From Nitrosomonas sp. sh817 (GTDB lineage Bacteria; Pseudomonadota; Gammaproteobacteria; Burkholderiales; Nitrosomonadaceae): DNA of 64,000 nt. The stretch is taken from the NCBI RefSeq assembly GCF_030908545.1, contig NZ_CP133083.1, positions 1,240,001 through 1,304,000 of the forward strand, read 5' to 3'. The translations under genes and the position numbers were made by a program. The notes below the pieces were generated by a model that saw nothing but the letters and a program-made list of their open reading frames with translations, made no database searches and was not told the DNA's origin. Positions 16,199 through 23,904 of the stretch are shown piece by piece; the first letter of the stretch is position 1; the number at the start of each line of letters is the position of its first letter.

Positions 16199-16594
16199 AT
16201 GCTCCACCCTAGAACATTTCAGGTTAATGAGGCTTGGATCGTATTCAAGCTAAACGAGATTCCGATTACCACCGAGGCAGACGGCGGCTTTAATGTCATT
16301 GCGCTGATGGACGCGGCGAGTTGCTTTATTCTGGGTACCGGATTTGTGCCCGTCGCTGCCGCCGAATTACCGGAAATGGAAGCCAAGCGATTGCTAAACA
16401 GCGGTAAAGCGCGCAAGCAGCAGCTTCCCAAAACGCTCTACGTTCCGGAAAATCTGATTGCCGATGTTTTGTGCACCGAGGCGGAACGAAACGGGATCAC
16501 CGTCATTCGCGTTCCCGAGAGGCAGCTTTTGGTTTTCATCGGCGAAGCCCGTGAGGGATTCAAAGCACACATCGGTGGAAGTGGTCTTCAGTGA
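16199..16594 (+). CDS. Unknown protein (possible DUF6930-type)
   Basis: 131-residue soluble protein that I do not recognise with certainty. The N-terminal part (WIVFKLNEIPITTEADGGFN then VIALMDAASCFILGTGFVP) looks like paired beta-strands with a short helix, and the C-terminal part (LPKTLYVPENLIADVLCTEA, ERNGITVIRVPERQLLVFIG) like a second alpha/beta unit. This arrangement is reminiscent of DUF6930 proteins. There is no signal peptide or membrane segment. It stands alone between HicBA and the RelB/ParE pair in the accessory island; no partner is evident. Confidence 0.55.
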   Translation: MLHPRTFQVNEAWIVFKLNEIPITTEADGGFNVIALMDAASCFILGTGFVPVAAAELPEMEAKRLLNSGKARKQQLPKTLYVPENLIADVLCTEAERNGITVIRVPERQLLVFIGEAREGFKAHIGGSGLQ

Positions 16595-16596
16595 AT

Positions 16597-16618
16597 CCGC
16601 GTAAGGCGGAAGCTGGAG
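16597..16618 (+). repeat. 22-bp island repeat, copy 2
   Basis: CCGCGTAAGGCGGAAGCTGG, starting 2 bp after the stop of the unknown protein at 16594. Matches copy 1 and copy 3 with few differences. Confidence 0.55.
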
Positions 16619-16695
16619 GCGTGCCGCTGGCTGGCCGGATTGCCCGATTAACTTCCGTGCTGTACTTTTTTAATGGATTGAACCGGAGTTTTGTG

Positions 16696-16917
16696 ATGAC
16701 CATTGAACAACTCGAAGCTGAAGCTCTGAAGCTGCCGCGGCATATCCGGGCCCGCTTGGCCGAAGCATTGATTTCCAGCCTGGATGAGGATTCGGAAATT
16801 GAGCAAGCGTGGGAAGAGGAGGCTGAGGCGCGCTACCAGCGTTACTTGGCCGGTGAAGAAGAATTCGTCTCGGCCGCCGAGGCATTGGCTCGGCTCCGCT
16901 CCGAACTTCAGCCGTGA
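16696..16917 (+). CDS. Addiction-module antitoxin, RelB/unstable-antitoxin type
   Basis: 73-residue antitoxin of the short PF09720-like family: IEQLEAEALKLPRHIRARLA, then EALISSLDEDSEIEQAWEEE and AEARYQRYLAGE. Such proteins are encoded directly before a ParE/RelE toxin, which they bind with their C-terminal helix. Here the toxin gene overlaps by 4 bp but is frameshifted, so the antitoxin is probably an orphan left to decay or to act against related toxins. ATG 16696 is preferred; the longer frame from 16591 lacks family similarity. Confidence 0.85.
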   Translation: MTIEQLEAEALKLPRHIRARLAEALISSLDEDSEIEQAWEEEAEARYQRYLAGEEEFVSAAEALARLRSELQP

Positions 16918-17190
16918 GGCCGATTGTCTTGCTGCGTGCTGCTCAGGGGGACCTTCGCCGGGCGGCGCGTTTTTATGAAGGAGAAGCTACAGGCTTGGGC
17001 GTAGACTTCCTGGCGGAGATACAGCGTATCTTTACCCTTTTGGAGGAAAATCCTGCACCGAGGTGCACGCAAGATTCTGGCGCGGCGATTTCCCTACCTT
17101 ATCATCTACCGCACCGAGGCTGAGCATACTCTTGTGCTCGCGATCGGTCACCAGCGCCGCCACCCGGACTTCTGGCTTCAGCGCGGCTAG
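16914..17190 (+). pseudogene. Frameshifted ParE/RelE toxin
   Basis: The first frame reads VLLRAAQGDLRRAARFYEGE and GLGVDFLAEIQRIFTLLEEN, the two N-terminal helices of ParE. Near 17058 the frame shifts and the family continues in another frame as RKILARRFPYLIIYRTEAEH then TLVLAIGHQRRHPDFWLQR, the C-terminal beta-sheet, ending at TAG 17188-17190. A few residues that normally join the halves (around the GxPxR loop) are also missing, which points to a small deletion. The toxin is therefore inactivated while its antitoxin frame is intact. Confidence 0.85.
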
Positions 17191-17203
17191 ATTCCAGTCA
17201 AAC

Positions 17204-17227
17204 TTGCGTAAGCCGGAAGCTGGAAGT
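17204..17227 (+). repeat. 22-bp island repeat, copy 3
   Basis: TTGCGTAAGCCGGAAGCTGG, 14 bp after the parE pseudogene stop and before mazE. Third copy of the motif at 15584 and 16597. Confidence 0.5.
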
Positions 17228-17308
17228 ACTCCGCCATACGGAATTGCTTGTGTGCTCAAAGTAATTACACTATAGTTGCACGGATATCGCAACCTATTCA
17301 CGTTTCTC

Positions 17309-17563
17309 ATGGCTCATCTCATCAAAATCGGCAATTCCCAAGGCATACGCATCCCCAAGCCGCTTATCGAACAGGCTGATTTGGAGGGTAAAGATTTGCA
17401 ATTGCAAGTCGTGGAGGGCGGTTTGTTGATTACGCCCAAGAAAGCGGCGCGAGAAGGTTGGGGTGAATCCATTGAAGGCACATTGAAAGCTCACGGCGCG
17501 GAGCCGCTGGATCAGGAATGGCTGAATGCGCCGTTGTCTTCCGATGACGACTGGAACTGGTAA
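17309..17563 (+). CDS. mazE: MazE/AbrB-type antitoxin
   Basis: 84-residue antitoxin with an N-terminal SpoVT/AbrB DNA-binding swapped-hairpin domain (LIKIGNSQGIRIPKPLIEQA) and an acidic, partly disordered C-terminal tail (LDQEWLNAPLSSDDDWNW) that binds the toxin. It should repress its own operon together with MazF. The stop and the mazF start overlap as TAATG, so the two are translationally coupled. ATG 17309 is taken because the AbrB strand begins directly after it; the longer frame from 17276 adds unrelated residues. Confidence 0.9.
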   Translation: MAHLIKIGNSQGIRIPKPLIEQADLEGKDLQLQVVEGGLLITPKKAAREGWGESIEGTLKAHGAEPLDQEWLNAPLSSDDDWNW

Positions 17564-17886
17564 TGCCGAAAGTTTCGCGGTTCCAGGTTTGGCTGGTGCA
17601 ACTCGACCCGACGCAAGGCTCGGAAATCAACAAAACAAGACCTTGCGTTGTGATTTCCCCGGACGAACTTTCCGCTTTATCTACCGTGCTGATGGCACCA
17701 ATGACAACCCAAGGTTTTGAATTCCCCTGCCGGGTTACTTGTAGTTTCAAAGGAAAACAGGGTTTGATTTTGCTCGATCAAATCCGGGCGGTCGATAAAA
17801 CGCGGCTGGTAAAAAAACTTGGCCTCATTGATGAGGCGACGCAAATGGATTTGTGCCAGCGATTGCATGAATTGTTTGCTTATTAA
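17563..17886 (+). CDS. mazF: MazF/PemK-type mRNA interferase toxin
   Basis: 107-residue endoribonuclease of the CcdB/PemK fold. Seen motifs are the N-terminal FQVWLVQLDPTQGSEINKTR and PCVVISPDELSA, containing the catalytic Arg region after the S1-S2 loop, and GLILLDQIRAVDKTRLVKKL, with the conserved D-Q-I/L-R strand. It cleaves mRNA at short motifs and is inhibited by the preceding MazE. Length and motifs are complete, so the pair is probably functional, in contrast to the broken ParE nearby. Confidence 0.92.
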   Translation: MPKVSRFQVWLVQLDPTQGSEINKTRPCVVISPDELSALSTVLMAPMTTQGFEFPCRVTCSFKGKQGLILLDQIRAVDKTRLVKKLGLIDEATQMDLCQRLHELFAY

Positions 17887-17925
17887 CAGGTTGTTGAATA
17901 ACCCGCTAGCGAGAGGAAAATAATC

Positions 17926-18381
17926 ATGTCGACTAATACCGTTCGTCTTCACCGCGTGCTTCGCGCGCCTGCCGAGAGAATTTACCGGGCTTTTCTGGAT
18001 GCCGATGCGCTGGTTAAATGGCTGCCGCCGGATGGTTTTACCGCGAAGGTTCATTACATCGATGCGAAAACCGGCGGCCGTTTCAGGATGTCTTTTACGA
18101 ACTTCAGCACCGGACATAGCCATGCATTCGGCGGCGAGTATCTGGAATTACTGCCGTTTGAGCGTATTCGCTATACCGACAAGTTCGACGACCCGAATCT
18201 GCCGGGGGAAATGCAGGTGACGATTTCGTTAAAACCGGTTTCCTGCGGCACCGAGTTGGATATCGTGCAAGAAGGGATACCGGCGGTGATTCCGGCTGAA
18301 GCCTGCTACCTTGGCTGGCAGGAATCGCTGACGCTGTTGACTCGGCTTGTCGAAGCCGGGATTCCGGATCAACCTTTGTGA
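17926..18381 (+). CDS. SRPBCC/AHSA1-family protein
   Basis: 151-residue protein with the START-like helix-grip fold of the AHSA1 (activator of Hsp90 ATPase homologue 1-like) family. Visible are the N-terminal RVLRAPAERIYRAFLDADAL, VKWLPPDGFTAKVHYIDAKT, the GGRFRMSF strand and the final helix GWQESLTLLTRLVEAG. Many relatives bind hydrophobic ligands and no enzyme activity is known for this group. It lies alone, 40 bp behind mazF and 58 bp before a hydrolase gene on the same strand; no functional link is evident. Confidence 0.85.
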   Translation: MSTNTVRLHRVLRAPAERIYRAFLDADALVKWLPPDGFTAKVHYIDAKTGGRFRMSFTNFSTGHSHAFGGEYLELLPFERIRYTDKFDDPNLPGEMQVTISLKPVSCGTELDIVQEGIPAVIPAEACYLGWQESLTLLTRLVEAGIPDQPL

Positions 18382-18438
18382 GAAGCCAGACATTACTTTC
18401 ATTTCGCCGTTTTTTGCGGCGTTAATCGTATAACGGCA

Positions 18439-19638
18439 ATGCACCACAACCATCGCTTCACGGTCTTACCGGTTCTTTTTCTCTTGTTGATCACGCTTTC
18501 CGGTTGTGTTCATCATCCGTTGGTTACCACGCCTTATCCACGCTGGGGGGAAGAAACGGTGATCGGGCAGGGCGGTGAAGCGCCGTTGATTTTGCGTACG
18601 TTGTCACCGGCGCAACCGGATCAATCAACCGCCTGTGTACTGCTGGTGCACGGCATGAACGAGCATATCGGGCGCTACGGCGAGGTGGCGCGCTATTTCT
18701 CGCGGCATTTTTTCGTGGCCGGGTTCGATCATTATGCGCATGGCCTTTCCAATCCGGAGTTGCGCCGTGCGGATCAGGCGCTGGCGGAGGGAGTTGAGCG
18801 AGTCGATGTCGGCGATGCGTATCTGGCGCAATCGGATTTGTACGATCTGGAGCCGTTGCGGCAAACATTTGGCCGCGCGTTGCAAGCCTTCATCGCGCAG
18901 TGCGATGCGCAAGGCGACCCGCAACGGCCGGTGTTCATCGTGGCGCATAGCCTGGGCGGGCTGGTGACTGCATCGTATCTGCTCAAACATCCGCAATCGG
19001 CTTTGGCTCAACGGTTGCAAGGCGTGGTTTTTCTCGCGCCCGCGTTTGCCGTGAGCGAACCGCCGGGCTGGCGCGGCTGGATTGCTAATCCATTGATCAA
19101 GCTGTCGTTCCACGCTGAAACGCATTTTTTGCATCCGCACGATGAGCCGTTGCCCTTATTGCTGTTCAATCAAGCGTTCTCGCTGGTGACGGTGCCGGTA
19201 TTGGACGGTTTGTTCGAGGTGTTTTCCTGGCCGGGATTGCGCAACTTCTTTACACCGGTTTCACCGGCCTGGGTGACGGATTATCTGACCGACAGCGATG
19301 TGGAAAAAGCGCGGTTGCGCGCCGATCACTGGATCGTACGCCGCAGCCTGTTGCGTTACGTCAAAGGGATCGAGCAGGAAGTCGTGAATTTCCGCCGCCA
19401 AATGGCAGATTTCCCGATCCCGTACTACCTGATTTATGCGGAACGGGATCCGATTACTCCGGCTTGGGGTAGCGAAGAATTTGCCGGTGCGACGTTGAAG
19501 CGAAATTCTGCGAATGAAATCCGCAAGCTGCCGGGTTTGATTTACCATCAGCATGTATTTCTAAAAGAACCGCTGCGTACGGGGTTATTGGATTCGATTG
19601 AACAATGGATTCATCGCCAGATGCATGTGCAACCGTAG
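18439..19638 (+). CDS. Alpha/beta-hydrolase lipoprotein (monoacylglycerol-lipase-like)
   Basis: 399-residue serine hydrolase anchored to the envelope. An N-terminal signal VLPVLFLLLITLSGC ends in a lipobox Cys near residue 23. The hydrolase body has the oxyanion part VLLVHGMNEHIGRYGEVARY, the strand FFVAGFDHYAHGLS and the nucleophile elbow VAHSLGGL (G/A-x-S-x-G). The Asp and His probably lie in YAERDPITP and IYHQHVF. The pattern is that of the serine aminopeptidase S33/monoglyceride lipase (Hydrolase_4) family, acting on lipids or esters. A clear terminator hairpin follows the stop codon. Confidence 0.85.
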   Translation: MHHNHRFTVLPVLFLLLITLSGCVHHPLVTTPYPRWGEETVIGQGGEAPLILRTLSPAQPDQSTACVLLVHGMNEHIGRYGEVARYFSRHFFVAGFDHYAHGLSNPELRRADQALAEGVERVDVGDAYLAQSDLYDLEPLRQTFGRALQAFIAQCDAQGDPQRPVFIVAHSLGGLVTASYLLKHPQSALAQRLQGVVFLAPAFAVSEPPGWRGWIANPLIKLSFHAETHFLHPHDEPLPLLLFNQAFSLVTVPVLDGLFEVFSWPGLRNFFTPVSPAWVTDYLTDSDVEKARLRADHWIVRRSLLRYVKGIEQEVVNFRRQMADFPIPYYLIYAERDPITPAWGSEEFAGATLKRNSANEIRKLPGLIYHQHVFLKEPLRTGLLDSIEQWIHRQMHVQP

Positions 19639-19658
19639 CGATTTTCAACGCTAAAAAC

Positions 19659-19683
19659 AAATCCCGCTACGCGAGCGGGATTT
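19659..19683. terminator. Bidirectional hairpin terminator
   Basis: Perfect 10-bp stem AAATCCCGCT / AGCGGGATTT with a 5-base loop, between the convergent hydrolase gene (ends 19638) and the PEP-CTERM gene (ends 19708). Short A and T runs border it on both sides, so it can serve both strands. Confidence 0.8.
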
Positions 19684-19707
19684 GCTGTGAATACCGGATA
19701 AACCGGA

Positions 19708-20376
19708 TTAAGCGGCTTGTTGTCTGCGGCGCGCTGCGAAGCCGAGTAAACCCAATCCAACCAATAACATGGCGTAGGTTTCAGGTTCCGGAACCGGCGC
19801 GATACCGGCGACACCAACGGTGAAGCCGTGCCAGTTCTCACTGGTATGGGTAAACGAGATGGAATCGAATGAACCAGGTAAGCGGATAACGCCATGGACC
19901 TCGCCGGAGCCGAAGAAACCGGTGCCGCCCGGATTCAAGGCCGGTGTGCCGTTACCCCAATATCCCGGACCGAAGCTGTCGATCTCGATTGGCACGCCGA
20001 AATCGACGGTGTTGCCGTTCCAACTCGCGAGGGCGATATAGGGATCGATCACGGTTTGCGAGAACGTAATGGTGACAGTACCGCCTGAACTCAGCGCGAT
20101 AATGTCGGATGCCGGCGGTGCGTTATCAACGGTGCCGTTGGTATAAGCGGATCCTGTCCAATAGTTGGTTCCAGGGCCGGTGGTGACAAACGCGTGTGCG
20201 CCGGTGGCGGAATATCCAACGCTGACCGACTCCGATCCGACCGATAAGCTGCCGCTTGCAGAAAACGAATCGGTGGAAGAAGTCCAATCCGTCCATGATA
20301 CGGGCACAGCAAAAGCGGAAGTGGATGCAAAAGCGGTGATCAAAGATCCTAATGCAAGGGGTAATAAACGTTTCAT
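19708..20376 (-). CDS. PEP-CTERM sorting domain protein
   Basis: 222-residue exported protein. Signal peptide MKRLLPLALGSLITAFASTS with cleavage after AFA; a Ser/Thr/Gly-rich beta body resembling the PEP-CTERM proteins that fold as a jelly roll (WTDWTSSTDSFSASGSLSVG, ending GFTVGVAGIAP); and a textbook C-terminal sorting signal VPEPETYAMLLVGLGLLGF then AARRRQQAA. It would be cut and anchored by an exosortase that is not in this window. The start at 20376 is chosen because the signal peptide begins there; 26 further upstream codons are in frame but lack sense. Confidence 0.88.
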   Translation of the reverse strand: MKRLLPLALGSLITAFASTSAFAVPVSWTDWTSSTDSFSASGSLSVGSESVSVGYSATGAHAFVTTGPGTNYWTGSAYTNGTVDNAPPASDIIALSSGGTVTITFSQTVIDPYIALASWNGNTVDFGVPIEIDSFGPGYWGNGTPALNPGGTGFFGSGEVHGVIRLPGSFDSISFTHTSENWHGFTVGVAGIAPVPEPETYAMLLVGLGLLGFAARRRQQAA

Positions 20377-20428
20377 AATGTTCACCTTCTGAATGTGTGA
20401 ATAAAAAAACCTTGGCTTGCCAAACTTA

Positions 20429-20573
20429 AGGAAACACAGATTGATTGACTGCACAGACGAGTTGTATCGTTGCGCGGTACTCGCTCCCTCGTCTATCTGA
20501 TTGATATGCCTCGGTTACTGCGTTCCGTGCGCCTCGCACTTCATCACGTTCGCCGAATTAATCAGCGCTTCCT
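20429..20573 (+). mobile_element. MITE-like repeat, copy C
   Basis: 145-bp copy in the orientation of A. Left end AGGAAACACAGATTGATTG is diverged, right end AATTAATCAGCGCTTCCT is good. TA flanks the left side (20427-20428), TG the right, so one target duplication is mutated. It sits upstream of the PEP-CTERM gene in the 381-bp gap 20377-20757, which shows nothing else. Confidence 0.8.
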
Positions 20574-20757
20574 TGAAGAAATACTTAACGCTATGTTTAG
20601 CAAGGGCTATGTATACTAACCGCTGGCAAGATTTAATTCTGTAGTAAGATGATCCTTAATAAACAGGACAAATGTACTAGTTTTTGTGAGTTCATCATCA
20701 AGATTGCAGTTTTTGCGGTGCCCAACTAAATGTTCGTAATGATACAGGGAGGCAGCC

Positions 20758-21573
20758 ATGCATTTATTCGACTCCGGTTATCTCGAAGAACCGTTTATAG
20801 GTTTGTGCCAGGATTACCCCAATTCTGTGGTATATCCCATTGAAAATTTTCGTATCGAATGGGGACCTATTTTCCATCGCGGACGGCTCGACGGTTCGGC
20901 GCGCGTGTTGTTGATCGGACAGGATCCGGCGCAGAATGAAGCGATTGTGCGGCGGATTTTGGTGGGCGAAGCCGGGCAGCGGATCCAGGGGTTTTTGGCG
21001 AAACTCGGTATCGACCGCAGTTATGTCATGATCAATACGTTTTTGTACAGCGTGTATGGCGCTGTTCCTGCCAAAATCAGAAAATCCGCGGCGATCGCCG
21101 ATTACCGGCATCGTTGGTTAAAAGCGCTACTGACCACGCAAAAGATTGAAGCGGTGGTGACAATGGGAGTATTGGCGGATGAGGCCTGGAAAACCTGGGC
21201 GGCAACACCGGATGGCCGGAATTTTTCAGCACTGCAAGTAATGATTCCGCATCCGACCAAACCCGAAAGCGCTTCGGATGGCGATAAGCAAAAACTGCGC
21301 GATGAGACCCGAAAGATGCTAAGTCAATGGAACACAGCCTTGCAAACGCTGCATACTGCGATCCAGCATCCCGACCGCGAACAGCCCTTGATTTTATATG
21401 GCGATACTTGGCAACCGGGCGATAAGGTCGCAATTCCAGACTTTGACTTTCCGCCGGGGCTTCCGGCATGGATGCGTGAATCGGATAATTGGGCGCGCCG
21501 GGTAGGTAAAGACCTGCTTGCCAAGCGGCGGAATATCACGCTCACCGTTCCCAAAGGCGTGGTGCCAAAATGA
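20758..21573 (+). CDS. Uracil-DNA-glycosylase-superfamily protein
   Basis: 271-residue protein of the uracil-DNA glycosylase superfamily. The uracil-binding motif appears as VLLIGQDPAQNEAI, the position of the family 4/5 catalytic region (GxDPG/A), followed by MINTFLYSVYG and the C-terminal IPHPTKP, which corresponds to the DNA-intercalating H-P-S/T motif. There is no 4-Cys Fe-S cluster visible as in family 4, so the exact class and substrate are open. It overlaps the next gene, an amidohydrolase, by 4 bp, an unusual partnership. An RBS-like AGGGAGG lies at 20747. Confidence 0.75.
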   Translation: MHLFDSGYLEEPFIGLCQDYPNSVVYPIENFRIEWGPIFHRGRLDGSARVLLIGQDPAQNEAIVRRILVGEAGQRIQGFLAKLGIDRSYVMINTFLYSVYGAVPAKIRKSAAIADYRHRWLKALLTTQKIEAVVTMGVLADEAWKTWAATPDGRNFSALQVMIPHPTKPESASDGDKQKLRDETRKMLSQWNTALQTLHTAIQHPDREQPLILYGDTWQPGDKVAIPDFDFPPGLPAWMRESDNWARRVGKDLLAKRRNITLTVPKGVVPK

Positions 21574-23276
21574 TGAATACCTTACAACGAAATCACTCGA
21601 AATCGGCCCAAAACGTTCGCGGTAAAAATCGCGAACAGCCGGTCGATCCGGCAAGCGGCGGAAAACTGGCGCTGCGAGGACGCATCGTTACGATGAACGA
21701 GTCGTTCGAGGTTATTGCGGATGGCGTGATTTACATCGAACACGGCAGCATTGCGGCAATTGCCCCGGTGTCTGCTCCGATGCCTGCGGGATTTGAGGGA
21801 ATTCCGGTGATTCAAAGCGGCGGCACGATTTATCCCGGTCTGATCGAATTGCACAATCATCTGGCGTATAACGCGCTATGTTTGTGGGATGTGCCGAAAC
21901 AATTCAGCAACCGTAACCAATGGTCCGGCATTCCGGAATACCGCAAGTTGATCAGCGGCCCGATGCAGATCATCGGCAAATCGCCGCAACTGGTGCCGGC
22001 GCTGATCCGCTATGTCGAATGCAAAAGTTTGGTCGGCGGCGTGACCACCAGCCAGGGTATACAGTTGTTCAGCAACGCCGGCATCCGGCGTTATTATCGC
22101 GGTATTGTGCGCAATGTCGAGCAAACGGATGAGGCGGCATTGCCCGAGGCGGATACGCGGATTGCCGATGTCGACGCCAAGGATGCGCAGCGTTTCTTTT
22201 CACAGTTGAAGAAAGCCTCATGCTTTTTGCTGCATTTAAGCGAAGGAATCGATCAAGCGGCAAGAAAGCATTTTTTGTCGCTGCAATTACCGGATGAACA
22301 CTGGGCGATCACCCGGCAATTGGCCGGCATTCATTGCGCGGGGCTGACTCAAGCCGATTTTGGCGTTTATGGCCGGAACGGTGGTGCAATGATCTGGTCG
22401 CCGCTCAGCAATCTGTTGTTGTACGGCAAAACTGCCGACATCGCGGCAGCCAAAGCTGCCGGGGTGCGCATCGGCATCGGCTCCGACTGGTCGCCGTCGG
22501 GCAGCAAGAATTTGCTGGGAGAGCTGAAAGTCGCGCGGCTGGTCAGCCAGGCATCCGGAGCGGTTTTCAGCGATCGCGACATCCTCGCCATGGCAACCCG
22601 CAATGCGGCAGCGATTTTGCAATGGGAAGATGTGCTGGGTTCGCTGGAGCAGGGGAAACGCGCCGATTTGATCGTTGTTTCGCATCAAACGGACGATCCT
22701 TACGCAAACCTGCTGCAAGCGAAAGAGACCGCGATCCGGCTGGTCATGATTAACGGTGTGCCGCGTTACGGTTTGCCCGGTTTGATGCAAAGTCTGGGTG
22801 TGGCGGGTGAGACGCTGCGCATCGGCGGATTGCGGCGGGTGATTTTTCTGCAACAACAAACCGCCGATCCGTCGATGGGAAGTCTTACATTAAAATCCGC
22901 CGCGGCATTGTTGCGCAAAGCACTTTCACGTCTGCCTGAAATCGCGCGCGAACTGGAACAGCCCGCGGCAGCGCCGCGTGTGATGCTGGCAAAATTGGGC
23001 AACCAATTAGCGCAACCGCAGGAATGGACAATCGCGCTTGATGAATTGGAGGATTCCGGGATGGATTTGCGTCCACGATTGTCATTGGCTGGCGCGGTTG
23101 AACCGACCGGTGCAGTGCGCGGACTGGAGCGTGCCGCCGCGCCGCTTTCGCAGATTGTCCAGCCGTTGCCGCTGGATCCGCTGACCGTTGCCGGCGATCC
23201 GGATTTTCTCGATCGCATCGCAAACCAGAAAAACCTCCCCGGTTACGTGAAAACCGGTCTTCCAACCTTGTATTAA
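21570..23276 (+). CDS. Amidohydrolase-superfamily protein
   Basis: 568-residue metal-dependent hydrolase of the imidazolonepropionase/chlorohydrolase type. The composite N-terminal sandwich LRGRIVTMNESFEVIADGVI leads to the metal motif IELHNHLAYN (H95, H97); further ligand candidates are His in LLHLSEG and GIHCAGL, and Asp in GIGSDWSPSG. ILQWEDVLGSLEQGKRADLI is the returning sandwich strand. The C-terminal ~150 residues (after RYGLPGLMQSLG) are extra and are not recognised. Substrate unknown. It overlaps the glycosylase-like gene by 4 bp and is followed after 11 bp by a hemerythrin gene, so the three probably share a transcript. Confidence 0.85.
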   Translation: MMNTLQRNHSKSAQNVRGKNREQPVDPASGGKLALRGRIVTMNESFEVIADGVIYIEHGSIAAIAPVSAPMPAGFEGIPVIQSGGTIYPGLIELHNHLAYNALCLWDVPKQFSNRNQWSGIPEYRKLISGPMQIIGKSPQLVPALIRYVECKSLVGGVTTSQGIQLFSNAGIRRYYRGIVRNVEQTDEAALPEADTRIADVDAKDAQRFFSQLKKASCFLLHLSEGIDQAARKHFLSLQLPDEHWAITRQLAGIHCAGLTQADFGVYGRNGGAMIWSPLSNLLLYGKTADIAAAKAAGVRIGIGSDWSPSGSKNLLGELKVARLVSQASGAVFSDRDILAMATRNAAAILQWEDVLGSLEQGKRADLIVVSHQTDDPYANLLQAKETAIRLVMINGVPRYGLPGLMQSLGVAGETLRIGGLRRVIFLQQQTADPSMGSLTLKSAAALLRKALSRLPEIARELEQPAAAPRVMLAKLGNQLAQPQEWTIALDELEDSGMDLRPRLSLAGAVEPTGAVRGLERAAAPLSQIVQPLPLDPLTVAGDPDFLDRIANQKNLPGYVKTGLPTLY

Positions 23277-23287
23277 CCGGTGTGACG

Positions 23288-23722
23288 ATGCCTCGCAGCG
23301 GCGCTTTATTATCCCTGTCACGCGATCATCACACGGCGCTGGTTTTGGCGCGGGCCGCGCGCAAGGCGGTTGAAAGTGCGGATCCAACCGCATGTGAGGA
23401 AGTTCTGGTTAAGATAGAAGAGCATTGGCGGTCGGTGATGGCGAGTCATTTCGCACAGGAAGAACAATTGCTCCAGGCTATGAAAAATCAATTGGCGATG
23501 GAAACCATTTCGCGCATTCTGAGTGACCACGCCCTGTTGCGTGGTTTGATCGTTGAATCCAGTACGAGAGAGCCGCTGGCGAGGTTACAACAGTTAGGTG
23601 ATTTGCTGGCTTCGCATGTGCGTTTTGAAGAGCGTGTGCTATTTCCGCAACTGCAACCGATTCTCGATGCGAAAATTGACAACGTTGAGCCGCTTGAACA
23701 ACGTGAGGAAAACGGCTGCTGA
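23288..23722 (+). CDS. Hemerythrin-like HHE-domain protein
   Basis: 144-residue four-helix-bundle protein expected to bind a di-iron centre and to sense or carry oxygen or NO. The iron-ligand pattern is visible: SRDHHTALVLARAAR, then HWRSVMASHFAQEEQLL, SDHALLRGLI and LASHVRFEERVLFPQL. ATG 23288 is preferred to the in-frame GTG at 23282. It follows the amidohydrolase on the same strand after 11 bp. In an ammonia oxidiser a link to NO or O2 is plausible but not shown by the sequence. Confidence 0.87.
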   Translation: MPRSGALLSLSRDHHTALVLARAARKAVESADPTACEEVLVKIEEHWRSVMASHFAQEEQLLQAMKNQLAMETISRILSDHALLRGLIVESSTREPLARLQQLGDLLASHVRFEERVLFPQLQPILDAKIDNVEPLEQREENGC

Positions 23723-23904
23723 CCGGGTATTCCCGGGTTTACAGATTTTCTGTTGCGCCTGGCATCGTTCTTTCTGCTTCCCAAGCTTCGAATTAAGCCT
23801 GTTAAACAGCGATATCCATTCAAATGACCGGAATAAGCCTCCATTAAAATTAAATTCTCTCGAAATTGGATCGCAATTTGATATTTTTACCGAAGGAGAA
23901 CGAT

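Noticed and set aside
22287..22859. 190-codon minus-strand frame opposite the amidohydrolase
   Set aside because: Shadow frame; the plus strand has metal-binding motifs of a real enzyme.
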